Shown here in pieces: positions 1 through 13,884 of a DNA stretch of 64,000 nucleotides; position 1 is the first letter of the stretch; each line of letters opens with the position of its first letter. Origin of the DNA: Lentinula raphanica. Taxonomy: Eukaryota > Basidiomycota > Agaricomycetes > Agaricales > Omphalotaceae. The position numbers were made by a program, and so were the translations under genes. The stretch covers positions 806,001-870,000 of the forward strand of contig JANVFP010000018.1 in NCBI GenBank assembly GCA_027919835.1. The letters run 5' to 3'. The notes under the pieces were generated by a model, which saw only the letters and a list, made by a program, of their open reading frames with translations, had not been told where the DNA came from and did no database searches.

Positions 1-311
1 AGTCATGGAGCCGGGTGTTGTAGTTGCCCGGTAAGTAACATACTGTAGATTAAATTCCAAACCGTTGACGACGCTAGATGAATGGAACAGGTTATCAACT
101 CACCGTAGAGGAGGGATTTTCTGCAAGTTGTCTTGGCATCTGGAGTCAATCCCGTCGACCGTCGACATCTCATTCAACGCCGATGGGCCATGGCGCTTTC
201 CAACTCAGAGGATGTGGTACGATCGGGCTGTAGTATTCGAGAACTTTGTCGAACAGTATAATACTCGAATGCGAGCCCGTCTTCCCTCTAGTACTACCTT
301 CAGTTGTACTC
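1..311. other. left edge spacer with a short degenerate repeat
   Basis: No convincing gene is visible. An open frame on the + strand (65-325) has no recognisable domain. The stretch around 110-230 resembles 1583-1665: both carry GAGGGATTTTCTG, then AGTTGTCTTGGCAT, then a looser CTTTCC-AACTC block. This suggests an old duplicated or mobile piece flanking the first gene. Confidence 0.4.
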
Positions 312-984
312 TCACACTGTCTTGACCAAACTCTGCTCGTGCTCCTGATCTGCTATCTCTGCCTTTGGTTTTGGGACAACCTTGTACTCTCCTTTTTCGT
401 TCTTGCTAAACATCTTGTCGCTGTCCTGAACAGTAAAGGGAGGATTGAAGGAGAGATGGGGTGGATTTATTAGACCTGGCATGTCGGATCCCAATAAATG
501 GAATCAAGCTCACCTTCGTCCCAATTTCTACTTTATCATCAATCACCAAGGCTGTCATCTTGAGTTGGATTTTCGAAGGATCATCAGACCAGTAAAATTC
601 GAACGTTGCCATGGTCATAAACTTCGACCCTTCAACGTGCAAAATCATGTGGCTGCAAAAAGGAGAATCTGTGTTCTTGCGCTGATGAGGCTCAGAGTGT
701 GGCGGATCGCGTAGTTCAAGTTTGTACTCTTTAGATACAACCTCTTGCATTCCTGCCGTAAGACACCCGATCTGCTCAGGAGACTCCAAATTGGCACTCA
801 GGTTTGGAATGTAGAGCGTTACCGGTTTAGACTGATGCAAATGGGCCAGTAAGCATTTTCCAAATTATTGAGGGTGTAATCAAGCACGTACAGCTTGAAT
901 CGGTTCATGAGGCATAGCCCAAGTTGAGGCCATCAAAAGACTTGGGCCAAGGAGAAGCAGGTTCGTGTATTTGGACCAGTACAT
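312..984 (-). CDS. small secreted protein, unknown function (3 exons)
   Basis: Not recognised. The model has three exons: 984-892, 831-514 and 425-312, joined in phase 0 with GT-AG introns (GTACGT and GTGAGC donors). The first exon encodes a typical signal peptide: MYWSKY, then a hydrophobic run of about 16 residues, then an ASTWA-MP cleavage region. The mature part is about 145 residues, with a beta-rich middle that includes a CSHMILHVEG segment, and a lysine- and glutamate-rich tail ending at TAG-free TGA 312. An alternative reading through the second intron is open but gives a less protein-like end. It is inferred to be extracellular or cell-wall located. No membrane anchor is visible. Confidence 0.55.
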
Positions 985-1684
985 GTCGATATGGAATGAA
1001 TTGAAGCTGCGAGGATATTTAATCAGAGTAAACACCAGTTTCAGGCTGTTCACTTACACAAGAGTAAGTCGTTGGAAAACGCGCGATAGGATGAACAGTT
1101 GGATGTGCGGTGAAAGGAGGATTTGACAGAGAAGACGAAAAGGATACAGGTTAGAGTTGAACGTTGAATCTCGAGTACGGAGTCCTTGGCCAGCAAGGAC
1201 GTTTTGATACTTGAAGGTGGTAGTTGCGCTGCAAGTGGGGATTTTCAGGAAGAATCGAGCTCAGCTTATGAGGAATCGTACATCATTTCCCGACAAGAAA
1301 CTCACGCTCGTATGGCCCTTGAATTGATTGGACCATGATTTCCGATTGGTCCTTCGGCTGAGCACTGGATGAGCAGCTGCATAGAACGCATCGATGCGGT
1401 GATGTGATCATAATCATATCCGATAACGATGAGTTGTAGTGAAGTACTGACCAGTGACCCATAATACGCTGGCTCTGTGATAGACCTTTTAGGCTGAGGA
1501 CAAGCCTGACTTGAAACTTTGCTCGAGGCTATGGAGGATGTTCATTGTTCAACATTGAACAAGCTTGAGTTTACGTAAGCTGATGGAGGGATTTTCTGTG
1601 AGTTGTCTTGGCATGATGCATCTGTCGCCTCCGAACCTTTCCGAACTCAAGGGTGTACTATGGGAAGCCAAGGGTTCCCACGCC

Positions 1685-1742
1685 CGACCTTTTTTGACCG
1701 ATTATTTCCGTTCTGACCTTTTTGACCGATTTTGACCGATTT
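1685..1742. repeat. degenerate tandem repeat, GACC-T(n)-GACCGATT units
   Basis: Several imperfect copies of a unit like TTTTTGACCGATTT follow one another, in the order GACC-TTTTTT-GACCGATT, GACC-TTTTT-GACCGATT, TTGACCGATTT. No coding role is visible. Confidence 0.55.
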
Positions 1743-1857
1743 TAGCACGTGATACAGTCAGTCATTTTACCAGTGCAATCTCTTCTGTTTTTACTAGGGG
1801 AACTCAAGGAATTCAAGACCCTAGAGGCCAGTAGGCTATAGTATGATTTACCTCGAG

Positions 1858-1884
1858 TGCTTCAAGCTTATATTGCTTGAAGCA
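1858..1884. repeat. perfect 10-bp inverted repeat (hairpin)
   Basis: TGCTTCAAGC at 1858-1867 is the reverse complement of GCTTGAAGCA at 1875-1884, with a 7-nt loop. It lies in a spacer with no nearby gene end, so terminator or mobile-element end are both unproven. Confidence 0.6.
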
Positions 1885-1950
1885 AAACACTAATCCTCAA
1901 AACAGTCTATACTAGGCTGTAGACTTAGTAATGAGCAATTTGTCATATTA

Positions 1951-1971
1951 GGCGCGCGCGCAAGCGCGCGC
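1951..1971. repeat. alternating GC palindrome
   Basis: Two (GC)n tracts are separated by AA, giving GCGCGCGC-AA-GCGCGCGC. This alternating purine-pyrimidine stretch could form a hairpin or Z-DNA. It sits in A/T-rich surroundings. Confidence 0.6.
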
Positions 1972-2168
1972 GAAAATTTGAATTCAAGCTCGCTTGACAC
2001 CCAGAACTTTCAATGAGAATTTTTGTGTGCACTGATCCGGCCTGGGCCATAATACATACAGCTGTACTCAATACAGTACATCCCTGTATACTTCAACCAA
2101 AGAATAAGTCTGACAAGTGAGATTCACCACTAAATTTTACACAATTTTGAGTAAAACCCTCGGCTCAT

Positions 2169-2568
2169 TTGCTTCCGCACCCTCGGGAGGTCAGTGGACG
2201 CCTGCGGCGTCCTCTGGCCCTCGGCATCACCAATTTTTCACTCAAGGCTACTGTGGAATATCGGAGTCCGGGGAAGGAGTTGACAACACCGAACTTGCAA
2301 CTTGGGCAGGTGTTCTGGTCTGAGCCTCCTGGGCTCAATGGAAAAGTGGTCGATGCATCCTGCCATAGTACTCTTGCTCTGATTCTCAGTTCGGAGCCTC
2401 AGACAATCGATACTGATCGGCGCATTGCCCTCAAGTTACCCGTATGTCTTCACTTCTATCATGACTGAACTGCCACCGCTAACCTATCCTCCAATATAGA
2501 GTGGGATAAGGAGTGGCATGGGGAAAAAAGTACACAAAATATATAAAGAAAACCAGGCGTCACCATAA
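2169..2568 (+). CDS. hypothetical protein or gene fragment
   Basis: Not recognised. An open frame of 91 codons (2169-2441) ends at a good GTATGT donor. An acceptor at 2499 joins a short second exon (2500-2568, TAA stop). The reading SLKATVEYRSPGKELT looks protein-like, but the start lies inside a G/C-rich hairpin stretch (GGACGCC-TGC-GGCGTCC, 2196-2212). The true 5' end may therefore be elsewhere, or this may be a fragment of a longer gene. No domain was identified. Confidence 0.25.
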
Positions 2569-2999
2569 ACATTAGTATCCTTCATTCTTCATCTCTCTTC
2601 ACAGTGGGAAACGCTGTACTGAACATCTTTTCAACTTCAAGCAGTTTCACACACATTAATCATGAAAAGGGCATCCCGGCGAATGTATACTTATCGCTCA
2701 AGGGACTATGACGCCAACTAAGAAGGCCATTGGCGATAACGAATGACCAGAATATCCCAAACAATCAGCAGGCCAACAGCTGGAAGCTGCCGATCTTGAT
2801 TTTCGCAAGGACATATGCATATACAGCGTGCACATTTTCTCACTCAATCTGCCAACATTCTTGTTTTCTCTCTGCGCAGGTCCTTACTCGCCCGTCGAAC
2901 ATTGAACGTTGCGTCCTTGACAGTGATAATGTCTGTCACCTCGTTGACTGTATCTCCGTGAGTGATCATACCATTGCGAACGCGTCAAGTTCGGTGTAG
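2569..2999. other. upstream region of the amidase gene, possible 5' exons
   Basis: An open stretch at 2879-2957 begins after a TGCGCAG acceptor. It reads LTRPSNIERCVLDSD, followed by a perfect GTGAGT donor at 2958 and an acceptor at 2999, so it could be an upstream exon of the amidase. A further ATG-led stretch at 2708 is closed by an in-frame TGA at 2744-2746. I could not decide which, if any, is part of the gene. Confidence 0.35.
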
Positions 3000-5058
3000 C
3001 GGTGTAGTAATATCCCACAACCAAGATCGAACCCAATTTCGAAAACGGATCTTCAAACGGTCCTAGGCAAACTTGGGCAAAAGCTCAAACCAGATGAAGA
3101 GCCAGACTACCTAGTCCTCCTCCAAGCTCTTCATGAGTCGATGGAAACGGTTTTGAATCTTCCAGGTAGCTCGGGGTATTTCATACTCCTCCTCAACAAA
3201 TGAGCCCTAACTCCCATTTGGCAGATTACGAGCCACACACTGATATCAAGCGATTTCCACGAGAAAACGTGTACTATCCAAAGCCGGAGCAAAATATACA
3301 CGGTGGATGGGCATGGAAGTGTAGCGTGCGCGTTTGGGTTCTTTTCTTGCACACCAGGGATATAATTATCAGAACGACAGATTCATGATACGAAACCCAA
3401 CGATGGCCCTTTGAATGGGAGGAAGCTAGTCATCAAAGACAACATCACTGTAGCAGGCGTTGACTGTCTCCTAGGCACGTCGATGTTCAGTGGATGGGTA
3501 AGACTAGTGTCTCAGTGAGTGTGTTCGCGAGAATCTAATGAGTCGTTTGGTAGAAACCAACGGCAGACGCTACCGTTGTCACGCGTATCCTCGAAGCCGG
3601 AGGTTCGATTATAGGAAAAGCCGTCTGCGAGAACCTCTCCCTGGGTGCAACGTCATTTTCTGCAGCCACCGGACCCGTACACAACCCATTCGCGAGGGGA
3701 TATTCCACCGGTGGAAGCTCTAGTGGTTGTGGTGTACTCATCGCATCCGGAGAAGCGGACATGTGAGCTACTACAGCAATCACAAACGCGTTTCGAAAGC
3801 GTTTGGCTTACCGGATATTCTAGGGGAATGGGAGGCGACCAAGGAGGGAGCGTACGTATTCCTGCAAGCTGGTGTGGATTGTTTGGGTTGAAGCCTACGT
3901 TCGGACTGGTGCCCTATACAGGGATAGCACCACTAGGTTGTTCTGCACATTACAAGTTTGTGTTCATGCTGACAAAGGATGTGTTCAGAACCAACTGTAG
4001 ACCATACCGGGCCAATGACACGAACCTGTCTCGACAATGCCATCCTTCTGAAAGTGACTGCTGGGCGGGATGGATTGGACGACCGTGGTGCAGGAGCTCC
4101 CTTTCCTTCCGAGATACCAGATTACCCGAAGATATTGGCGCAACTGAAGAATGTAGAAAAGCCGTTGAATGGTTTCAAGATAGGTTTAGTGAAGGAAGGG
4201 TTTGACATATGTGACAAGGGAGGGTTGAATGATTCCAGGGTTGGATTGAAAGTCCGAGAGGCGGCACAGAAATGGTGCGAACTAGGCGCGACAGTAGAGG
4301 ACGTTTCCATACCGGTGAGTTCTTTTGTAAAAGGTCCGCGCCAAATGAGACGAAGTACTCCTAGATGCATGAAATAGGAGCAACGATATGGGTTTGTATT
4401 GCGCGCATGGGAAGTCTGCCCGTCCTTTGGGGTGGAATGAGCGGGCGTAGTGGATACCAGATGACGGAGTTGACGAAGAAGATGCAGAACGTCCGCACAG
4501 AGGAGGGATGGGAAAAGACTCTGTGGTCGCCGAAGAATATGATCCTGAATGGGACGTATCTTTGGGATAAGCACGTACGTGTCTCCCGAGCACCGCATCT
4601 TGCACAAAATTCTGAATGTGGTGTGTTTTCGCATAGCCAGAACTGTATGGAAAGGCTATCAACCAAATCCGCCGACTTTGTGCAGCCTACGATGAGGCAC
4701 TATCTGAGTACCACGTTCTTGTGATGCCCACGATACCGTACCTCCCTACTACTCATGCACCCCCGAGGCTAGTGTTCTGGAAAAAATTTCCAGAAGCCTT
4801 GGCCAAATCTATAACACATCCCCTTTCAACACGACCGGCCATCCTGCTTTGTCGATGTACGTTCCTTTCTCTTTCTTCTCGTTGAACTTGGCTCATCTTG
4901 GTTTGATTCACAGGCCTGTGGGCATGTTACCCGCTCGCGAGGATGAAAGCCTTCGATTCCCGGTAGGACTTCAGATAGCTGGAAGACATTTGGATGAACT
5001 GTCCGTATACACGGTGGCGTATGCTTGGGAGAACAAATTCGATTGGAAATATTTTTGA
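3000..5058 (+). CDS. amidase signature family hydrolase, apparently frameshifted
   Basis: Hydrolyses amide bonds with a Ser-cisSer-Lys triad (family knowledge). The exons that fit are ?-3165, 3225-3325, 3381-3497, 3554-3762, 3824-3936, 3989-4314, 4365-4574, 4637-4856 and 4914-5058. The catalytic Lys is in [12 protein letters not shown], the cis-Ser in [10 protein letters not shown] and the nucleophile in [12 protein letters not shown]. The [17 protein letters not shown] and [10 protein letters not shown] blocks match the bacterial/fungal AmdA-like subgroup. In the exon from 4637 the frame changes at a run of five C (4760-4764). One more C would keep it open through [11 protein letters not shown] into the last conserved blocks. 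The start codon was not located. This is either a recent pseudogene or a sequence error. Everything else, including splice phases, is intact. Confidence 0.8.
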
Positions 5059-5209
5059 CTAGCGCGAGTTACATAAGCGCTGTCAAACGCGTCGCGTAGC
5101 TTTTTTCAAATTTTCTCCCCTGACTCCAAATAAAAATCACGAGGCTGCCTCCTTTTTATCCAAGTTCCAGTGCCACTCAAAATTTTTTTCTTTGTTTCCT
5201 ACCCCCACC

Positions 5210-6293
5210 ATGAGTCCACCTATGCCCTTGAAGAAACAGCAAGCTTTGAGCCAATCCAAGAAAATAAAAGGTCCTACTCCTGGGTATGTTCTATCTTGAA
5301 CATCTATCATTGATGGCAGCGTTGATAACAATGTTTATATGCTCATTGCTCATTGTTACCATTAGATACAAGCATGGCCATGTAGCTGGAATTCCAGTAG
5401 GAACAACGTTCAGTAACCGCAAGGACTGCAATGCCTCTGGAGTGCACAAGGCAACCTGTCAAGGAATTTTTCATAAAGATAGAAATGCCTATGCTATTTG
5501 TTTGTGCGTTGAAAGTTGAAGCTCTTTTCCATGTCGGTGAAACTGATATAGATCATCAGGAATGGAGAGTATGAGAATGACATAGACGATGGGCTGAGAA
5601 TGTGAGTTCGTTCTTTGAATCAATCTTCAGTATCTTATTCACTGCATCCTTCCAGATCCTATACCGGTGCTGGTTCGTCGTGTAGTTTCTTTCAATATTG
5701 CCGACTGGCTCAAGTTTTCAAATGGAATACAGGGGGGAAGACCAATAATTTTGAGACAAAGAAGGGCATCTGCACAGATCAAGATTGGAAGGCTCCATCA
5801 AACCGTGCATTGCTAGTCAGTGCCTTTATTCCATATGGCCCTTGCACAACTAAAGTAACATCAACAGCGTGCCCACCAAGAACGAAAACCCATTCGTGTA
5901 ATCAGAGGATATAAGCTTGGCAGCATATATGCGCCCAGAAAGGGGTTTGTACCTTGCTTATTGTCAGTTAACCGAATCGTCGCTTATCAAAATTCTTCTG
6001 CAGTTATCGATACGATGGCTTGTACAGAATCTACAAGGTCCGTTATCTAAACTCCTTGGGTACAAACCGTGTCGCTGACAAGCGATGTACCAGGTGTATA
6101 CCAAAGTGACCGATGATGAAAACAGATATCGGCTTTGTATGTACGAACTTCAGGTCAGTTGATGACTTCTCTTAACACCCATCAAGCTGAATATATCTTG
6201 TATGTGATGCAGCGTCTTTCCAACCAGCCTCCACCGCCATGGGAGACCAAAAGTGTCCCTCACCGCGGTAACAACGGGCAATCGTCGATGTGA
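5210..6293 (+). CDS. SRA-YDG domain protein (stand-alone modified-DNA reader)
   Basis: The SRA/YDG domain of UHRF1-type proteins flips and binds 5-methyl- or 5-hydroxymethyl-cytosine (family knowledge). Exons: 5210-5283, 5366-5503, 5560-5601, 5656-5815 (with a likely 51-nt intron at 5682-5732), 5868-5944, 6004-6037, 6094-6153 and 6213-6293. All phases agree. Landmarks in order: GHVAGIPVGTTFSNR, SGVHKATCQGI, AYAICLNGEYENDIDDG, SYTGAG, NRALL, PIRVIRGYKL, YAPRKG, YRYDGLYRI. The protein is about 204 residues, almost only the SRA fold. It has a short basic N-terminus and no RING, PHD, SET or nuclease part. The start is the first ATG in a CCACC-ATG context. It is inferred nuclear, reading DNA modification. 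The 51-nt intron is a multiple of three without stops, so retention would add 17 residues inside the binding fold. Confidence 0.85.
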
Positions 6294-7012
6294 AGTTGGC
6301 ACTACTCGAAACAAACAATGATATATTCTGGAGGATCCCTTACAACTTGCAAGCTTGTTCATCATACACCACATCCCTCCCATGGTCTCCAATACACTTA
6401 TTCCACACACTAGCTTACTGGGGTCAATCACCAACTCGATCACCAACCCGATCATGCTGCTTCGTATCATCCCAGCTGGAAGCCGACACCGCATATGCTT
6501 TCTATGCACACTTTCGCCATTGCTGGATCTGATTCCCCTGGGTAGAGAGGCTGTCGAACAGGATGTCCAAATTGGGATTCACAATGAATCCGAACTGTAC
6601 AAACACCACTAAAGTACAACTACCGACATTAACATGGATGCATATAGTCACATACTCTACTTATATATGGTCCTTCCAGAGTTCTCTCCCCTCACCTCGA
6701 TCTTTCTAAGCCTCGATATCCCTTCTCGTATCAAGGTTAGTTGGCATCAATGTATGCCAGTGCGATGGTGCCCTTGCTGAAGTTTACTTACATCTACTCT
6801 TCTGTTTGTGTGATCGCTTTGACCTCAGTGTCTGCTCTCTACTCTTTGCTATCAATACTCTGCGCTGTAACAGACTGTAAATGCGAAGAATGAAGCATTA
6901 AAATTTGACGAACAACTAAGTTCTAACCAAGTCGAAACTCAAGGTTGATCGGCTTTAGATTTTAGGAAGTTGTAAAATTAAGCGCCCATTCACTGGCTTA
7001 CCAGTGACCACG
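6294..7012. other. intergenic region between SRA gene and RINT1 homolog
   Basis: No gene supported. It should hold the 3' end of the SRA gene and the promoter of the tethering-factor gene. Short open frames on both strands carry no recognisable domain. Confidence 0.5.
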
Positions 7013-10000
7013 ATGTCTTCCTCTCAAATTCGTGCTTTGTTAGCTGCTCCCAACACTCAGCAAGCCACACAGGAGGCCGTCATCTTCCTGAATGCGAACT
7101 TTCCTTCTAGTGACTACCTCGAAGATCTCGACGCCGCCCTTCGCGAATCAGAAATATCCGAGGCTGAACTAGCGTCTAACGTGGGTCTGCTAATACTTCA
7201 TCTCCATCTCTAGACGTGTTATCTCAAGTGTCATAGCTTAGCTCGCTTCCTCCACCTCCGCAGTCGACGCTCTGATAGCAAAGACAAAACTATCTGCTCA
7301 TTCACATGTCGAGACAGCACAGAACTTGTCTCTACTCCGACACTCCCTGACGGACGAACTCGTCGATCTTACTGACGGTCTCGTGTCGTCGATGTCAAGT
7401 GAACCTGGCTCTTCGACGCTGTTGGAGGATATTGAAACGCTCCACCGGCATCTGGATGATCTTCAAGGGGTGAGAGGATACGCGCAGGTTATAAAACATA
7501 CCTTGGAGCTTAGGTGAGTTCGTTAGCTTCCTTCTGCTTTTCACAGGGAACAGTTTTCATAAGTAATCCCCAGTGAACTATCTATCCAACAAATCGAATC
7601 TGTCCCACAAGCTACATCCATATCTACGTCGTCGGTCTCACAATTCCAAGCTCTCCGCAATTTCGTTTCGAGTGTTGCAGATGCGTGTTCATCTGTCGAA
7701 GACGGGGCTGGAAAGCAAACCCTTCATCTTGTCAATTTCCTTGAACGAGTTCGCGATGGAACGTGGCTGGATCTCAGAAAGCATCTGTCAACGTTAGTTT
7801 CTTGAACACCGTTTAGATATTGAACGAGACTAACAAATTACCTGAAGACCTTTGCTGGAGGCAGCTGAGAAGATCCAATGGCCCATGTCTGTAGATTATG
7901 CAAATGCTACGGCCGACCAGAGAAAAGCATTTGAACATGCATTCCTTCGTGTTCTTCAGCTACAGAAGGTGTACGTGCCCATCACGCTCACATACTGGTT
8001 CTGCTTGTAGCTCATCTGCATTTGATAGGTCAGAATCTATCAACTCAGACTCGAACTCTCCAGAAATACGCTCTGAGAAAGATGGTATATATCCTCTGGA
8101 GGCTTTGGTACATCCTGTCGCGCTACGCTTCAAGTATCACTTCGAGGGCACACGGCAAACTAATAGGCCGGACAAGGTGAGGACTGAGATGCGTTTCTGA
8201 AGTATTTGACCAAATATGTGCGCATCTTAGCCAGAATGGTATTTCACCCATATTCTCAATGCTGCTCACGACCAGCGTGCTTTCATGGAACATGTCGTTC
8301 AGCTCTTGTTGGATTCAGCAGGATATAGTAATATCAATGCCTGGGTGAGCTCGTTAGTGTAGTTCTCGCCGATTCCATCTTCATCGATCCGTCTAGAGAG
8401 AGTTCACCCGCCTTTTGCTTCCTATTCTGACAAACAAGCTCAAGAGGACTGTCCCGTCGCTGTTACCGCATCCTTCCTTACTCGCACATACCATCTATCA
8501 AGCTCTTCAGTTCGACGCCGCCTTGAAAGAAGAAGGTTTCGAACTAGAGGGAACATCGAGCGTCACCAAAACAGGTGGAGATGTGTCGGAACCTTGGACG
8601 GGGGTCAGCGAGATTATTCTTGGGAAGAAAGAGTGGTTCGATGCCTGGTTAGAGGGCGAAAAGCGATGTGATTATCCTTGTTCTATTCTGTCACTTCAAT
8701 TCTGACAATACCTGGTTGTGTAGTCGCTGATAACCAATATCACGAAATTATCAGCGCTTCCGATGCTTGGCAGATTGCTGATGACGAGCCAGACGACGAG
8801 CTTGTCAGGTCCGAACTAAGGAGCACGAACTCTGCGCGACGAATGAAAGCTCTTGTAGAACAAATTACTGGTGAAAGCTATTTTCTTATTCCTCATATCC
8901 ACATTTCTCATATCATTGATTCTAGAACGATATTCCCCACTGCCGGATCCCCTGCACCGTACACGCTTCCTCCTCTCCATCCAGCTACCGTTATTGGAAC
9001 ATTACCTGGGCAGATTAGCATCATCCCTAGACGCATACGAGACACTTTCTTCTGCACTTGTTCGTGCAGTTCCAGGAGCGCTAGGTGTTACTCTGGGTAT
9101 GAAAGAAGATCACCCGTCTGGTGTCAACGTGGAGACTGGCAGACTTACATCCGGTGTCGAAGGCGTGCAGAGGCTTTGCAAAGCACTCTTGAGTTCGAGT
9201 TTTGTTGAGGCTGCGATGAAAGGTTGGGGAGAAGATCTGGTAAGTGACAATAGAATCCATGATAAGTCATCGTAGCACATAACTAACCATGGTCTTTTCA
9301 TTTGTCAGTTCTTCTTGGAACTTTGGACCGAAATCAAACAGCGCGCAAGTCTACGCGCTCTCGCACAAGCAAACTCTGCATTACCGTCTTCAACGAACGG
9401 TGGCGACGACGAATCACAGGAAACAATTTTCGAAAACTTGATCGCTAGATATGACAAGGTTTGCCGTCGCAGCGAGGACATCATTGTCCAACAAGTTTGC
9501 GCAGAGGTCGAGTCGAGCCTGAAAGCTCATCTTTCTGCCACCACTACCTCGTGCGTCTGCAGCTCTCAAGCTATTTAGAGACTAACGTCTACCTTGTGTC
9601 TATCTTTTGTAGACCTAATCCTGGGTCTCCTCCCAGCAGTGATGACTTCGCAATATCTCAGACCTTACTCGCACCTATAGCATTACTCTCTACCCATCTC
9701 ACGTATATGCGTGCAATCCTTCCTCAACAAACCTTGATACAGCTTTACCGAAGGATTGCATCACGCCTTGCAGAACATCTTCTACAACGACAGATCTTAT
9801 ATCGCGGTAGCTTCACGTCGGCAGAAGGAAGAACTATTCATGCCGAGTGCAGTCTTTGGGTCGAGACATGTCGTGCCACTCTTTTGCAGGCCTTTGGCGG
9901 TAGTCGAAGTCGTGTGGAAGCCCCGTGGTTGAGATTGATAGAAGCAGGAGCGTTAGTCGATGCGGACGGAGAAGCAAGAGAGAAGGTTGTAGATGCCACA

Positions 10001-10108
10001 TTTGGCGGGATGGATGAGGAGCAATGGGAGAATATGATATCAGAGGTCGTTGGCTCGAGTGAGCTGAACCGGGAAGAGGTAGGAAGGATATTGAGGCGGA
10101 GGGAATGA
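7013..10108 (+). CDS. RINT1/Tip20 family vesicle-tethering protein
   Basis: Homolog of RINT1 (animals) and Tip20 (yeast). In the Dsl1/NRZ complex this protein tethers Golgi-derived COPI vesicles at the endoplasmic reticulum (family knowledge). The start is ATG 7013. About eight introns split the gene. The first exon ends after ELASN and joins LASSTSAVDALIAKT in phase 0 across a GTGGGT-TTAG intron. The N-terminal third is helical and probably coiled coil. The RINT1/TIP1 core follows: HPVALRFKYHF, PEWYF, DQRAFMEHVVQLLL, KEWFDAWLEGEK, YSPLPDPLHRTRFL, and SIQLPLLEHYLGRL. The last exon closes at TGA 10106-10108. It converges with MCM3, whose stop lies 122 bp away. No truncation is seen. Confidence 0.87.
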
Positions 10109-10230
10109 TCATAGCAATATCAATGCGCCTATATCTCACAAAATACATTGATTATCTGAGGGAATACAACATTTCAAACCAGAGAAACCACGATAGCAAG
10201 ACGAGAGGGTTATACAAAAGTCATACAACA

Positions 10231-12924
<2,694 letters not shown>

Positions 12925-13382
12925 GATAGAAGGATGAGTGCGGAGAAAGAGCTTGGTGAGGGTGACAGACAAGTAACGCGACGCGTTACAATGTCACTGA
13001 TCTCCATTCGCTGATTATTTCTCACGCCACCAGCGAGGGTCTTGACTCTTTGAGAGTTCTCAAAATCGTCCCAAGTAAAAATTCGACGTTCGACCTCTGA
13101 TTCAAAACACTGTTACATACAACACACACACACACTTCACCCAACTTCTTCCTCCTTCAGGGGAGTTGATCCAAGAAAAGAGTGCCAATAAAGTATGAAA
13201 AGGACAGGACAACACGATATCCAAGGTCTGCAGATGGGCAGAATGATTAAGACCAGCCACAAAGGGACAGGCGTGGAGAAAGTTAAAGAAGAGAATTTCT
13301 GAGAACAAGATTATGAACAGCACAGATTGGCAACTTCAAGGTAACTCACCAGGTGTAAACCGCTGAGTTCAGTGTATGTCCA
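12925..13382. other. MCM3 upstream region
   Basis: Contains the MCM3 promoter or 5' UTR. On the minus strand an open, protein-like stretch (about 13094-12970, reading FTWDDFENSQRVKTL) is bounded by an acceptor. It is out of frame with MCM3 at its end, so I read it as untranslated leader or chance rather than an MCM3 exon. A CA microsatellite lies at about 13120-13135. Confidence 0.4.
12981..12986. promoter_or_regulatory. MCB-like element upstream of MCM3
   Basis: ACGCGT, the MluI cell-cycle box bound by MBF in yeasts and used by many replication genes (established for yeasts), lies 57 bp upstream of the MCM3 start inside TAACGCGACGCGTTA. A 6-bp palindrome can occur by chance. The location before an S-phase gene is what makes it plausible. 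Confidence 0.45.
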
Positions 13383-13600
13383 TCATTCAGCCCGTCTCCA
13401 GTCTGCAGGGTTTGACTTCTGACGTTCAACAATGTCCGCACGCGCCTTCAAAGTGTTCTCAGCGAGCTAAACCGACGAAGGAACAGTTGGATTAGCCTTG
13501 GCTTGACCATACTATATGACCTCATTGTACTCACCGGCATAGCGTTCGCGACGCTCAAAACAAAAGCGAGTAGCAAAGCGAGCTGGTATCGTATTACCAT
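13383..13600 (-). CDS. very small secreted peptide (49 residues)
   Basis: Not recognised. Exon 1 is 13600-13535 and exon 2 is 13466-13383, with a 68-nt intron (GTGAGT donor, TTTAG acceptor, phase 0). Exon 1 encodes a clear signal peptide: MVIRYQ, then LALLLAFVLSVANA, then MP. Exon 2 encodes a 27-residue charged mature peptide (LAENTLKARADIVERQKSNP and a short tail) ending in TGA. It has no cysteine and no internal repeats. The gene is transcribed in the same direction as MCM3. A secreted signalling or surface peptide is possible but unproven. Confidence 0.5.
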
Positions 13601-13884
13601 TCTGCTAGAGGCCAATGGTTTGTGAGGTGAGATGGTTGTAGGAGGTGGTAGGTGGAAGAAATTGCGAATGTCGATGTATATATGGGGGAGATATATGAGA
13701 TCGGATGTAAAATTTAGGAAAAAGAGCGATGAGCGCTGGAACTCGTACTCCTGTGCCCTGATTTCCATTTATTTTTCCCTACAATTCACATGGGGCCAGG
13801 TCCGAATATATTCTCATTCCGTCGGTGACGACGTTCAACGGCTCAGCCGCGAATGATTTCTGGGCTCGTCTGCAATGATTCTGC

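Larger units (their letters stand above)
985..2168. other. repeat-rich intergenic region
   Basis: No gene is supported. The region holds a second copy of the left-edge motif (about 1583-1665), a degenerate tandem of TTTTGACCGATT-like units (about 1685-1742), and two strong hairpins (1858-1884 and 1951-1971). Its A/T-rich texture and lack of long frames suggest decayed mobile DNA. Confidence 0.45.

Noticed and set aside
12970..13094. Open, protein-like stretch upstream of MCM3 as an extra MCM3 exon
   Set aside because: It leaves the MCM3 frame before the conserved start, no splice sites join it in phase, and family proteins begin near MDNG.
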